Assembly: GCA_950295325.1 (NCBI GenBank)
Contig: OX485804.1
Coordinates: forward strand, 42,086,429 to 42,150,428
DNA length: 64,000 bases
Origin: Polytrichum commune
Taxonomy: Eukaryota > Streptophyta > Polytrichopsida > Polytrichales > Polytrichaceae
Direction of reading: 5' to 3'
The notes below the pieces were generated by a model. It was not told the origin of the DNA. It did no database searches and was given only the letters and a program-made list of their open reading frames with translations. A program made the translations under genes and the position numbers. Shown here piece after piece: positions 47,901 to 60,024 of the stretch (positions within the stretch are counted from its first letter, which is position 1; each line of letters begins with the position of its first letter).

Positions 47901-50231
47901 GCAGGTAGGCACTACTAACACAGCCACATCACATTAAAAACGAAGTTCAGATTTCGTGGATGTTTTCTAAACTCGCTGAGGATCTTTGATGTCACCATGG
48001 GTAAAGGAAATCACCACGGCGATATATAGGTTTCGTCACAAACCTGATAATGCTGTCTAACAAATTTAGCATCTCTAGTGGCACTCTAATAATCGTCCAC
48101 AACCGTTTCATTTTTAACTCTCCTACTGCAATGGTCATATTGCTGTCAACCAGTGACATGGTTGTTTAATGCCCTTATCAATGTTAGTACATTGTTGCAT
48201 TTTCTTTTAGCCACTACGACTATTTACTACTGTAGGGTGCTTTATGCTTCGGCTTTTAGTGGACAATGATCCTTAATCTTGCCACGTGGCAGTCTCACAT
48301 TGCTTGGAAATTATAATTCGGCATCCAAAAAGGAGGATGAACTAGGCAGCACCTTACATGCTTAGTATATGGATATCATGCTCATTTTCCGAATTTGAAG
48401 CTTGGGTTTACTTTGTAATGAAGATTGAGGTTTTGCATGATGCTTGACCAGCTACAGGAATAGCATCTGGGCAGATTCCTTCAACTGCTATGCAAACCCC
48501 TCCTCATCAACCTGCTGGACAGCAAACAAGGCCTATATTCAGCAATGCTTTTGCTTCATCTGGTATGCTTCCCTGCCACAAGTTGCAGTAAAAACTGTTT
48601 TCGTAACCAGAGGCTGTATATATTACATCCAAGACAATGGTGTTCTGGGAAGAACTGGAGGTGGCAGAGTTTATTTTTCCCAATTCCGTCATGAATTTAG
48701 ATGTTACTCAGTGATAAGACAATATTTTTCACTCGGGATTACATATAGGAGCACTTTGTACTAGAGCTTGAGGGCCTAAGCAATTAAGGAAGTTTGAATG
48801 ATGGAAAACCTACATGGAGCTCTGCTATACATTAAGTTTCGTAGGCTACAGGATTTTCCGTCAAGCCCACCTCAAAGAGACAGGTCCAACACAAAACCAG
48901 GAGACTGTGTGACACTTCAAAACTCACCCTTGATTTATTATACCTTATTGTGTAGAGGGGTCGCATGAATAGGATGGTAATGAACTAGCTTTTGATCGAG
49001 AGCCCAGTCGCATATATCTCTACACTACATTTGAAGGCTTGTGACCACACTAAATTCAGTCTTAATTTTCCATGATACGGCCTTCAGATGAGTTTCAAGG
49101 GCCTCACAATCTTATGGTCACGGCCCTTGGCTGTAGTGTAAAGTGGCCCTTAGTCTCAAGATGTTCGCTTTCTGGGGATGGGGGGAACAGGCGCCAATGC
49201 TGGAACTATATTCTCCATGGGGATGCCCAGCACATGCTCAACTACTACTGCATTTGGCTACCAGCCACCCCCAAGGAATCCACTGCACATACGAACTGAG
49301 CAACCTCAACAACGTTTACCACAATCTAGTCATGACATGTTATTGCTGAGTAAGGCCCCCTTCTACATCTGTTGGTGATTTGTAATTTAAAATGTCTTTG
49401 TAAAGAAAATGTCAAAGTATAAAATAAATGCAATTTAGAATGCTTATCCACGCCCTGTAAAGGCATTGTCTTTCCATCTCTCCTGCCAGGTGGGTTTAAA
49501 TCTCAAAATGAGGAAGAATCTACTGAAGTTTGGTGTTTGGGGGGCTAACCTACCCTGGGTCCATCATTACTGGAAGGTTCTCTTTCTCTTCAAATGATTG
49601 CCATAGGCCATCCCATTTGTGTCCATTCTCAACTAAAAGCTTCCCATATTCCACTAAACATAGGTGTCCAATTAAGAAGAGAGGCCACATACCTTAAGCA
49701 CATTATTGTTCTATCTCTCCAGCTGGTTGAGTCTAACGTCTCAAAGGCAGGAAACATTTGCTGACATTTGGTGTATTGTTGTTATTCTGCTCAGGGAGGA
49801 CAATGCCACCCCAGACTATAGCACAGCCAAGTCAACAAAATCCGAGCATCAGTGTATCTCCTCGGGACGCAACCACAGTCACAGTTCAGTCAACAGAGCC
49901 ACACAGAAATACGTCGTCTCTGAGGCTTCCAATATATACTGGAGCAGCTTCTAATATACATGTGCCCTTACCTCCAGATCCAATTTTAGGTATTATCCAG
50001 AACAGTGTTATTCCCTCTGTGAGTTTTATTATGCCCACAAGTTTGGTGGTTCCAGAAGTTGGAGAACAATCTGTGCCTGCAAACCTTGTGCCAGAGGTTG
50101 TAATTGGAGCAGATGGCACACAGGCAGCACAAATGGGTTATTGCCAAAATACCGATACTCGGGCTCAGGTTGCATCATCACTTCTGAGACCCACTGGTAT
50201 TATTGTCTTGTCAGAGTCTGATGAGGATTGA
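35928..50231 (+). CDS. Large PWWP-chromodomain nuclear protein, MOM1-like
   Basis: Fourteen exons join with agreeing phases: 37412-37549, 38553-38716, 38904-40055, 40569-41130, 41361-41756, 42256-42543, 42728-42838, 43736-45229, 45761-46618, 47186-47293, 47712-47904, 48458-48562, 49191-49349, 49795-50231. They encode 2054 residues. A first exon from ATG 35928 (basic SKKKAR, then an acidic DDDTEEEVEDDD stretch) is likely. Exons between about 36.3 and 37.4 kb are not resolved. In order the protein has a PWWP domain, an undefined conserved-looking domain, a C..C motif segment, a chromodomain-like segment, an Arg/Lys-rich stretch, helical and coiled-coil regions resembling the conserved part of plant MOM1, Ser/Pro-rich repeats, Gln-rich low complexity and a C-terminal SUMO-interaction-like motif. 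No SNF2 helicase is present. The likely role is a chromatin reader or scaffold in gene silencing. Relation to MOM1 is inferred from motif pattern. Confidence 0.65.
37520..38980 (+). other. PWWP domain (two introns inside)
   Basis: SLVWLK at the end of exon 37412-37549 continues as VDEKGLWWPGKLV in the next exon, then VVSLFNP and FEPYQAVTR, then DIRPFKQYYESF and RFKWAVQEAYRLF. This is the PWWP order: the V(W)(A/V)K strand, the WWP core (here WWPG), the FF/FNP strand, an IRPF segment, and C-terminal helices with A..EA. PWWP domains bind methylated histone H3 tails (H3K36 methylation in the best-known cases) together with DNA. Confidence 0.75.
39420..39950 (+). other. Undefined globular domain
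   Basis: About 175 residues, from LVVDLEISPSHRLILYDP to LSPPVYKLISRVLSL, have balanced composition and a pattern of hydrophobic strands and helices. Flanks are Ser/Asp/Gln-rich. I do not recognise a family. It is not a helicase, bromo or PHD motif. Confidence 0.5.
40981..41118 (+). other. Chromodomain-like segment
   Basis: HQEYLVLWKTCSHNQGEWVS followed by EEDLEKWAPKELACFKK matches the chromodomain pattern (Y.VKW.G.....TWEP..NL....A...L..F), with aromatic residues Y, W and W at cage-like positions. Chromodomains read methyl-lysine. CHD3-related and MOM1-lineage proteins are the plausible source. Confidence 0.65.
41757..42240. repeat. Intronic tandem duplication, unit about 245 bp
   Basis: TTTTCTCTCCAGAT starts at 41758 and again at 42003. 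TTTCTTTGTTGAC recurs near 41801 and 42047, and GAGCAGCCTGCTAACTG near 41933 and 42182. The two copies fill the intron between exons 41361-41756 and 42256-42543. Confidence 0.85.
44000..44830 (+). repeat. Four coding tandem repeats of exactly 72 codons
   Basis: The aligned codons start at 44030, 44246, 44462 and 44678, each 216 bp apart. Each unit carries a charged Gln/Glu-rich part (TEAR..QE), then S(Q/H).LPEGTPEAG, then a Ser-rich strand (SSCPGVLA), then VKS...TSSRI(D/H)P. The last unit is incomplete at its C-terminal end. The repeat is Ser/Pro/Glu-rich and probably disordered. Confidence 0.9.
46660..47080. repeat. Intronic copy of the 33-34 kb repeat unit
   Basis: It contains CTAGGTTCAATTGTTAACA, AACTCCGGTTTGAAACTTG, GGTTCCCGATCC and GGAGTTGGAAGTGCCC, in the same order as in the units at 33070-34290. 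It sits in the intron between exons 45761-46618 and 47186-47293. Confidence 0.75.
49125..49149. mobile_element. Lone right end of a GGGCCGC-family MITE in an intron
   Basis: GTAGTGTAAAGTGGCCC followed by TTA matches the family end (TAGTGTAAAGCGGCCC). No left end was found. It lies 42 bp before the acceptor of exon 49191-49349. Confidence 0.5.
50190..50231 (+). other. SUMO-interaction-like motif at the C-terminus
   Basis: The protein ends GIIVLSESDED. A hydrophobic core of the I-I-V-L type followed directly by Ser and acidic residues is the standard SUMO-interacting motif (V/I-V/I-x-V/I-acidic). Confidence 0.6.
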
Positions 50232-52030
50232 TTTGGTATTAAGTCAGCATGCGGATGGGTGCATCGTCAAGGTAAGAAAATATCTATGAACTTCAAACCC
50301 ATCTTTCAGGGTTTAGGGTTGAGGGTTTAGGAGCACAAAATGGTGTCATCATCTACTAGCCACCTCCCATTGTATTCTTCCAAGCTGAAGAGAGACACCA
50401 GATTCTGAGCTACTTCCTATGAAAATGGAGCTCCTTGTACATTGAGCATCTGTACAAGACAGGTCAAGAAGGTCACAAACTTTAGAATGTTATGATCCTA
50501 AAAGTAGAAGTGTGCAGATTTTTGTCTAGTTCCCCATTAGGGGACAACCCCCATTCTTTCAAGGACATCTTTTGTAACATAGTGGTGAGATGATTTGAAG
50601 ACTTGTTACCGGCTCTAATAGGTATCATTGTGGTACATGTAGTTTCTTTTTCTTTTTCTTTGGGGCCTTATCAGGTAAATTTGTTTTCCTCTTGAAAGGA
50701 AGATCTTCATTCTTCAGCTGATTTTACATGAAAGTCTGTCTGCATTGTTGTTTTACATCCACAGTCCTGTGGATTGAAAGTCATGTTTTGTGGTAGGTTA
50801 GGTTACTAAAGATCATGAATTTTTGCTAGGTTAGGTTACCAAGCACATGTGGTACTCGCTCGTAGTGCACTCCACCCTTTCAATCATAAAACCTTCTTAT
50901 ATGAGGAAGCTGCCTAGAAGGTCAAATAAGGCTTACACGGCTTCCAAATAGGGGCCTCTATCCAAAGAAACATTTAGGTTTTTATTTGAGCTCAATCTTT
51001 GAACTTGACTAATAAGAAACCCCAAAACTGTTGCCATTCTACCTGTCTGCTTTGTAGCAGTAGCAAATAGTCTTTTGACATGTTTCAGTCAAGTTCAAGA
51101 GAAAAAAAACAGCCCTTATATTGATATGGGCCAAAAATATATCTGTCCTACCTGCCCACCATAGTGTTCATAAAAACTATGGCAACCAAGCATAGACTCT
51201 GCAATTGAAGAGCCTGTCTTGCCAACACATCAAACTATGAAACTCATTGGTCCCACCTGCCCTAATGACAGGAGGGTGGCAGGGAATGCCTCCATCCAGA
51301 TCTAACTCATGACCACTCTAAGTCCCTGCAGAAGCTAAATTTGAGAAGCGGTTGATTGGAAATTGTTGTGTTTCACAACTTAGTTGAACAATGTCACTGC
51401 TCCAAAAATTTGCTAAAGATTCCATTTCCTGTTAAATCAAGTTTTTTCAATAGTTGGAAGATCTTCAATGCAATTTTTGCACCCATTCCCACTTGCATTC
51501 AAAATCCTGGAGTTTATATCAGCCTTGAATCCCATCTACCAAGATTCATACTTCTTGTACCCAGATTTTCTTCCTCTTCTTTGCAGTGGATTTCAATCTT
51601 CCTCCCCTGGTCATCTTCTCGAATCTACAAAAATAAAGTCTGGGTTGGCAAAGGGAGTGCATCATGCAATTCCTGTGCAAATCAACTCATTGAGGGATGC
51701 TTGAATGATGGGTATGTGTGAACAAGGCCGAGACTTATGAACTACAAGAGTTTCCAACCAGACCGAAGAATTTCAGGTAGCAAGCATCACAGGAGACAAG
51801 TTGTTGCATGCTTGGGGCAGACAAAGAATCTCTTGGAAGATCACTAGGATTTTTTTATTGCAAGCGTGAACTTCCAATTGCAACAAGCTGTATGGCCTAA
51901 TGGTCTGTCTAGATCACACAATGGTGTGAATTTCTGAGCTACTCAACATACTCATGCACATAAACAATTCTTTCACCATTCCCCTGTTGCTAGAGCATTT
52001 GTGATGTCTAGCTGGGGCGCCAGCAAGAGT

Positions 52031-52286
52031 CGGGAACGAAAATGTGACACCCGAAGTGCTTGTGCAGCCACCCCAGGTGCATGTCCTAGTGGAGGTGGCT
52101 CCCTCAAAGACAATGAGCAGGCCAAAGAGGAAGTTGGAACCCCTGCCAAGACCAGTCAACCACTGGGCTTTCTTGAAAACTAGAATGCGTCAACGGGTCC
52201 TGAAGTGCCTGTCTGGTGCACGTGTATTCCTGCGGGGTGATTATTCACGACCAGCCCCTCTGCAGCTCGGAATTGCAGAACCATAA
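52031..52286 (+). CDS. Unassigned coding-looking frame
   Basis: The frame starts with ENVTPEVLVQPPQVHVLVEV and continues into the basic MSRPKRKLEPLPRPVNH. The composition resembles protein, but there is no clear start and no recognised domain. It could be a retroelement remnant or a stray exon. Confidence 0.2.
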
Positions 52287-52825
52287 CCGGCCCGGGGTCC
52301 CATTTCAATTGCCTATTTTTTGTTTGTGGAAAGGGTAGCCTGACTGCAAGGGACAAACCAAAACCTTAGGTCAGGTAGGATGGCACTACTGGCAAAAACT
52401 ATCTAGCAAAGACACGAGCCTTAGGGGATAAGGCATGCGTCAAAAGCATACAGGAAAATTCTAGTAGCAAGGAGAGCCAGGGAGGAAGCCGGTAGAGCTG
52501 CAGGAACATTACATGCAACAATCCTATATTCAAATCCCAACCATGATCAGGTCAATATCACTGCCTCACGCCCTCATAAATGCATCACAAAGCTCCAAAG
52601 TTCTGATCTACAAGACATCAATAGCATTACCCTTACGTTGAATGCCCCTCCTCCTTTGATTGTGGTTGAATATGTTTGTCATGCACATGTATCAACACTT
52701 CCAATGCTTGTTAGACTTCCAACGTACTTCATAGGTGGGAGTCAAGTTGATTTTGAGGATAAAACCATTTAACGTCTAGTCAACCATGGAATGTTATAAG
52801 TTTTCCAACAATAAGTTCTTAGGAT

Positions 52826-53330
52826 CTAATAGTTTGTCCAACTTCGTGTTGATGGAACAAATTGCTCTTTCATGTCATCCTTCATGTCTTTAATGACCCT
52901 TTTCAAGTCCTTAATCTCCCCTTTCATGTTGTTCACCTTGATACCGAGTGTTTCCACTGTTTTCTCAAGACCTTTGGAAGAGCTCTCTATACCTTTAAAT
53001 CGGTTGTCCATGAAAATTTGATTTGAGACCAACTGCCTCTATAGCAATTCCTAGCAATGTAGAGATAAAAACGCCAAAGATCTCAATGATATTTTTACAT
53101 TGCAATAGCCCCAAATACACCTGTCCCGAAATAATAGCCACCCATATGCATAACAAACCAAGTGCCATCATGATATTGCATGTAGTCAGGGCATGGATGA
53201 ACTCAGGCCAACTGCAGGTAACATGCATTAGAATTATACAGAAGATGACACTGATGTGAATTACCAGACATTGAAATCTTGATGGAGGAGAGTTGAAGAG
53301 ACTCAAATTGTGCGAGATGACGTTCATGCT
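52826..53330 (-). pseudogene. Membrane plus coiled-coil protein, apparently broken or spliced
   Basis: The first frame (high coordinates) has two hydrophobic segments (NIMMALGLLCIWVAIISG and IFGVFISTLLGIAIEAVG). It ends near 52995. A second frame overlapping there gives a Lys/Glu-rich coiled coil (KVNNMKGEIKDLKRVIKDMK) ending at 52826. One base of frame change, or a short intron, would join them. No known family is recognised. Either a small real gene with an intron or a decayed one. Confidence 0.3.
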
Positions 53331-54102
53331 TCACAATAAGTTTCCAGCCAACCTCAAGGAGGGCAAAAGCGTGAACGCTAGTAGATTGCGGATGCCTTGT
53401 AAATATCTTCTGTGATGTGATGATGGAGTTGGAGCACATTCATCAGTTGCTGGATTGCACTGAAGCACTGGCCCCTTTTCCATGCTTCAACCTTGGGATG
53501 TCCATGTGAGGTCTTTTGACAATTTGGAAGCATCTCGAGAGCTTTCTCCCATCACGTTTGTGTTTTTTTTTTGGGGGGGGGGGGGGGGGGGTGTGACACA
53601 AGGTTTAGTGAAGGGGGGTGACACAAGGTTTAGTGAAGAGGGGTGACTAATTCCCTTTCCCTTGAACATTCTCCCAGACTTCCGGACCAGATTTTGAACA
53701 GTGGATTCAAATTTGATCCGGTACTACTGTAATGTAGTACTGCATGATACAAGTGTCTATTCAGCAGACATCTGCTGGGCTTCCTTTGAAGGGTGCAACA
53801 TGTTACAGCATATGAAAACTACCTAGATTTGAATCCACTCACTAATCCTGTAAGTATTCCAGATATCTAACCAATATGATGACTAAATGGGGTTGTCTAA
53901 TTTAGAGTTTTCTAGGCTGAGGACAGAAGGCAACCCCAAGCCTCCTTTGACATTCTCATAAGCAATGAGAAGAAATTCTTCAAACTCTACATAAGAAACC
54001 ATATAATCACAATGTGGCAACTGAAGCCATAACCTACGACCATTGCATGACCAACTTTACATACCGGACTTAGGGTAGTGAGCTCAACTGCCATCAAGAA
54101 AC

Positions 54103-57100
54103 TTAGACCAAAGTTGGGCACTTGGCATCAAAGAAATCTCGAAGCATGCGAGCAGGTTGTCTTCCCCCCATTAACTCAGCTAATTCTTCCACCGAAAGCA
54201 AGGCTATCTCTGCAATGCTCTTGCACCCATCCATGAGTGAGCGATAATTTGCATCAGTGACACCTGGCAATCGTCGGAGTAGCTCCACAGCAGTGGTGTT
54301 GAAACTCTCTGCCCTGTAAGCCCCACCAGCAATAATTTGAGATCCAGTTCAATTAATCAGTCACATGTACATAGTCAGCTGTCTACAGGTGACATTTCAT
54401 AGATCTCATAAAATCTGAGATGCATATTTAAGGTAGACATGTCTTAAATGGTTAGTTTTTGTTGTTTGTCATGATTCTCAACTAGGATCCCAGAGTTAGG
54501 ATTTTTCGAGAATCGTGCATGTGGTATGAGATTTTAGCAACAATCTATGGAATTTTCTGATTCTGCTATGAATTTTTGGAGTCAAAAGTGCTGGAGCCAT
54601 AAAACAAATAGGTAACACCACCCCCACATATGTTGACTATTGAGCCCTATAATGGTTGACAAATTTTGAGCACGTAGTTGAATCTCTCTTAACTAAGCAC
54701 ATGTTTTTTGGGTGTCTCTTCCACACCAAACCAGACACCAGTCAAATATAGGTGTCTAAATAAGATAAGAAAATAAGACACTTTTACCTTCCATACGCAT
54801 CATGTGCCAGACCCTAAGCTAGTAACAGAGGTAAGACACGATTCAAACCTGATGTCTCCCTCAATGAGTCCATCTTCAGTGGGCACACCAACCCGCATTG
54901 CTCTATCGAGGTCTGGCTCATCCTGATTTGCCTTCAGCGCTGCAAAAATGTCGGCTGTAGCATGTAGGCTACGAGACCACACTATACGTAGACGTGGGAA
55001 ATGCAGTACCAATAATGAAACCTTGGAAATGATGTTGGCAGGTACAATATCCTCGCCTACATCACTCGCCGACTGAGACAACACATCCAGAAACATAAAC
55101 GTAAGTGGGTTTGACACTGATTAGTAACCGAATTACACCTGCTTATCTTAATAAAAAACTGCTGTGAGTCTAAATCCAGAAGTGAATGAAGGAAATCAAG
55201 ACAAGGCATTACAGCTGTGCATGCACTGATTTCGACTGACCTGAAAAGAAAAGCTCTTGTCCTGAGAAAACTCTATAAGCAGTACAGGAAGGCGGTAGTG
55301 CCGTGTCATTGTTTCAGCTTGATGATAAAGTCGTCCAGATGCAAAACTGGAAAAAAGATCTGCAACACTCTTTCGTTCCACACAGATGTCGTTTGAAAGA
55401 ATATAATCCCCAACTTCAAGAGTAACTGGTATGATCTTCATGCCCTGTTGGTGAAGGACAGACGGAAGACTACTCCCAAACTCCCTCATGTCCACCACCA
55501 CCTATGTCACAGTCCCTCATTCCCCTCAGCTATCTATTTACAGAACACAAATAATCAGATAGATTCTAACTAGCAGCACTCGAAACAAAATATTTCATCT
55601 CCAAGTTAGTCAGTAAAGCCAGAATCGAATTTCAATGCATGCAATGCTGATATTGAGACGCTCCATCCTGGTTGACGAGAAATATGATTTTCTTACAAAA
55701 CAAGGTAGTCTTCATCAACCACACAGAAGCATAAATCCTTGTGGATGTCAAACAAAGGATGGTTGTACAATGGTCTACTTGCTGATAACCTTAAAAAAAA
55801 GTTTCAGAAATCTACCTGCATCTGCTTCTCCACTTGCTTACGCCCACCAGCCTTTCTAGTTACAGCATTTAATGTAACCCCGGTAGCAGACATCTTTGGT
55901 GGAGATGCATGCAACATTCGTCCATCCTGTGATAACAGAGGAATCAGATACTTTTACTAAACCAAAGAGTATTCATGTCAGTAGTAGTCAAATTACCTTC
56001 TATTACATTCATTGGTCTTTAAGAAGATGCGTATATAAGAGAATAGCCACAAATGACAAACCTGCAACATGGAAAAAGTACCTGATCTACTGGAATCATC
56101 ATTGATGCCTTCTGCCGAATCAAGGCTTCAAACGAATTATTCTCACGCCGTATACTAGCTTCAAATTTACACGCCTCAGTGGACTCTTCATAAAATAGAA
56201 AGTACACCTTTAACGGGCGATCTTGATTCATTGCCTTGTAGACCTCCAACTCTCTCACGAAACCCATATCAGGGTCATAAACTACAACAAACAATGGCCT
56301 CACAACGTCTAAGATTCGCTGCTCACTCTCCAAGGCATAGAAATGTACAGGTGGTATTGGCTTTCTGCCCTGCTCTCCCTCCAAAATTGTATCCTTTTCA
56401 GAGGTGGTACTGTCCAAATAGTTAATTTGGACAGAGTCTTGCTGTAAATTGATGCCATCTGGTAACTCTGGACCTAACTCTGTCACATTGGACTTGCCCT
56501 CTGTGGATGAGTCTATTTCATTGCTTGTCTTGTTCTCCATATCAATCTCATGACCACATCCCACTTCCTTCCCTACCAATCCCAGCAACCAATTGCAAGA
56601 GATGAAAATGAATTCACTTGAATGTCACCAAATGTTAGCAATACAATAGTACAATTATTACCTAAATGACAACTGTGAAGTACAGCCGTTAGAAACTGTT
56701 GTCTCCAATTTCCAGCTTATGTCTCCTAGTACTTTTTCCAAATAGAAGAGCTGAGATTCAAATATAAGCAACTGTAAAGTGGAACCTTGCAAAATTGTGT
56801 ACCTTTCCCAGTTCTTCCACTTATTCCTTTGGTTCTTCCCCTTCCTCTTCCTCTCCCTCTTCCGCGAGACCTCAATCCTTTCCGTACAGCCACATCCTCT
56901 CCAAGGGCAATGACTTCAATATTAGCAACAGCAACCTCAGCAGCAGCAGCCATCAGAGCTCGTTGCTCTTCACTCTGTGCACTTCGAGTGTGATCTCTAC
57001 TCTCACCTTCCTGTGGTCCTCCATGGCTGCCTTTTCCTATCATGACTCCAGCCCACTTTGGCGGGGCAATTGGCTTTTTCTTGTTACGCATCCTCATCCC

Positions 57101-60024
57101 ATGAAGCTCCGCCTTGCTAAGTAAATATTTCTTCCACTCCTCTCGCATGACCTGTGCACCAGTATTTTAGTTCACAATATCCAGCAGAAAGAGAAAAGGA
57201 AAATCACATGACAAGGAGAGTGATTGACGAATCAACATCAGAAAGGATAAGAGGAGATGAGACTCTATGTGTCAAGAACAGAAATACAGCTAGTCTATTG
57301 TGTGAAAATGCAGAGTATTATCCAACATATATTATGCAGACCTTGTCTGATCAAGCAGAGATGGAAGCCAAGCATCACTACCTCTTCTACATAGCTCAAT
57401 GGCCCACAAGATGCCAAGGACCAGTAAAATGGGTACTACTCAAGGCAATTTCACAGCTTTCTCTTCTACAAGCATGTAGCCATGAATAGTGGGTTCATGT
57501 ATTTGGAATGTCCAGCACATAGTCAAAGTACAAATGAAGAGGAGAGCTAGGTATATAATTGAAACTCTTCGCAAGGCAAACAATCTAAAATTACAGAATA
57601 CATCAGTACCATTTGCAGTGTTTTAGATCCTAGATGACCTGCTCAACAACAGCATAAGTACACTGCAACAATTGGGACTGTTGAATTTTTTTCTGATGGG
57701 CCTCACCTAGACACTCCTTGGCTACAATGCTTTGCAGCCATACACTTACACATGCAACACAAAGAGAGTGTTTGATATCTGAGACACAGAAACCTCAATG
57801 AAGATTGAGGTCCTTCTGCCTACTGGAATTACAAATAATATATGGAGACAAGAAACAAACCAGAAAGTCCATGTTGATACATAAAACTCACAGAAGAAAA
57901 AGGACATGCATGGAGTAGCTACCTCTTGTGGTCCATGACTGATAATATCTTGGAGCTGCATACACATCCGCTCATCCTTGCATGCTACAAGGACTGGGCC
58001 TCCACCTTCACCCCACGCATTTTGTGACAACTCTGCTGTTACTCCTGTGACATTAAATTTTTGCCTCTCCTCCTCTATTTCCTCTAGCACTTCCTGAAGT
58101 CCAAACAGAAGCAAAAGTGTGAGAAGAAATTTGCAGCTCAGAAACTCCCCACCACTGGCTACATTAAAATTGGTTATTACTCAGAAGGGTGAGATTGCAG
58201 CCCAATCAGATATTGATGGTTGCACAGGAGCATATCTAGACATCCACCTAAGAAACTGGCCATAAGTACTTGATAAAGACTATGTAACTGTTGATTCTAG
58301 AGGCTGTTAACTGGGCTAACACTTGAGAGGCAACAACTCAAAGCATGTCCTTCACATCTGATTCTATTTATGATACTTAGAAATTGGAAATTGTGAACAG
58401 AAAGCATAGGCACTTGCCAAAGAACAGAAAGCATAGGTACCCGCAAGATTCTCCACTTTGGCATTTCCTCTACTACCGGTTCCAGCTCAACTTCCTGCAC
58501 CTCAACTGTTCCTTCCCCTACCACATGGGCTCCTTCCACACTCACACCATTTCCGGGTGCTCTGTCATTTAGAGGTATTGCATCTATGTCTGACTTATCT
58601 CCAACTTTCTGACGTTTGCCACCAATTTCAATATCATTCTCCACTGAAGCAATTCTGCCACCTGGACACCCATATTAAACAAGACTCTTAAAAGCACGTT
58701 GCATGAGGACTGTACTAGCCAACTTGTAGCCAATCAGAAATTGAAATGTTAATAATGCAGCCAGGAATAACATTCTCATGTGGACATCACACCAATTGCA
58801 ATGGCAACATCTCCATGCTCCATAGGAGCTTCATTTTGGAATATAGAAGGACTCAGGCAACAGGATAGAAAGAGACATACATGAATCACAGAATTTATAC
58901 TGGAAGATGTTTGGGTTGTTGAAAGACCTACCTCCAGTTTTCCTCTTCGAAGCTATCCGGCCACCACCCCGACCTCTTCCTGCTTGAGCCCCACCTTTTT
59001 CTTGCCTAACCCGGCTCCCATCTGTTCTAACTAGCATGTACACCCGTCTCTTCGCAAGCTCGAAAATCTTGTGGGTGGGATTAGCAAATATCCACACCGA
59101 CCTCACTCCTTCTGAAGCTCGCAAGGTGTCCAAATACTTCAAGAATGTTACCGCATCGTAACGAAGTAGATACTCCACCAATTTCCTCAGGGTTTTGAGA
59201 TCTCCAACCAGTTGTTTTGTTTTCCGCCCTACTGTATGCCATATGGGATCCAATTGAGACCTAACAATCTCATCAAAGGACTTAAAAAGCCCATTTTCCA
59301 CTGTCAATTCCTCAATATCAACTTTATTAGTTTTCCTTAGCTCCTTCAAGCACGCATCCATAACCTCAATAATAGCACTCTGGATGCCAGCCATGGCTGC
59401 CGTCAATGGCATTCGTATGTCCACCACTACAGGTGGGGTTTCTTCCAACTCTTGGCTCACAGAAAGATGAAACCTTGGCCAAATGTACAACCTCCTCACA
59501 AACAAGGATTTCATAATTCTTTCGGTCTTTGCAAACCCCGAACTCATGGCTTGAGGTCGATCCGAAAATGCTCTTATAAACCCTACCCTATTGGCTTGCC
59601 GGAACAGCCTGACAATGAAAGCTTCTGCACAAGTCTCTGTCAACCTATGTGCATTGTTCACAACAATGCCTGCCACTTTGTGCAGTGGTACCCGATCGTT
59701 CAACATATCCACTATCAAAATTCGGGATGTGATGGAAAATGCACCTCCCTTGTTGTACAATTCAATTCTTTCTGCACTTGTGTTCTGGCTGTTGATGTCC
59801 ATTGGGAGGGAGGGATGTCCATTTGGGTCTTGGTCTTGGACTTCTTCTCGAATGGCCTGACGTTGAGCATCCGATGTGGAGAGGAGGAGAAGCAATCCAT
59901 CTGCAGGAGAGTGCAAAGAGAGCAGGGAAGCAAGCACTTTCACTAACCCTAGCCCAGAGGCCAGAACTGTGATCCCATCTTCTTCCAGAAGCTCCCCTAC
60001 CATCTGCTGATGAAAGGGCAACAT
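54103..60024 (-). CDS. ERCC4: XPF/ERCC4 DNA-repair endonuclease (plant UVH1/RAD1)
   Basis: Nine exons (high to low): 58932-60024, 58441-58661, 57923-58093, 56803-57151, 56082-56572, 55816-55926, 55241-55501, 54849-55072, 54103-54313. Their lengths sum to 3132 bp, which gives 1043 residues with consistent phases. The start ATG at 60024 gives [17 protein letters not shown], matching the usual beginning of plant XPF. The frame open further upstream has no ATG. The N-terminal two-thirds is the helicase-like domain. The ERCC4 nuclease motif lies at about 843-860 ([18 protein letters not shown]), with D816 upstream. A tandem helix-hairpin-helix ([22 protein letters not shown]) ends the protein. XPF with ERCC1 cuts 5' of lesions in nucleotide excision repair and takes part in recombination and crosslink repair. 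It seems intact. It is longer than the roughly 950 residues usual in plants because of Arg/Gly-rich insertions. Confidence 0.95.

Larger units (their letters stand above)
50232..54102. other. Intergenic DNA between the PWWP/chromo and XPF genes
   Basis: Holds the 3' ends of both convergent genes, a coding-looking frame at 52031-52286 (plus), a broken membrane/coiled-coil frame at 52826-53330 (minus), and a poly-G tract at about 53573-53591 followed by short GGGGTGACACAAGG repeats. The rest shows nothing I can support. Confidence 0.5.

Noticed and set aside
51356..51721. 121-residue plus-strand frame
   Set aside because: Two overlapping phases are equally open, composition is Phe/Ser/Pro-rich as expected from T-rich DNA, and there is no homologue I recognise.
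53565..53600. Poly-G tract as a G-quadruplex regulatory site
   Set aside because: A single homopolymer next to poly-T fits slippage. No gene start is close enough to argue regulation.
59452..59946. Plus-strand 164-residue frame
   Set aside because: It is the antisense of XPF exon 1, which is confirmed by protein similarity and phase.
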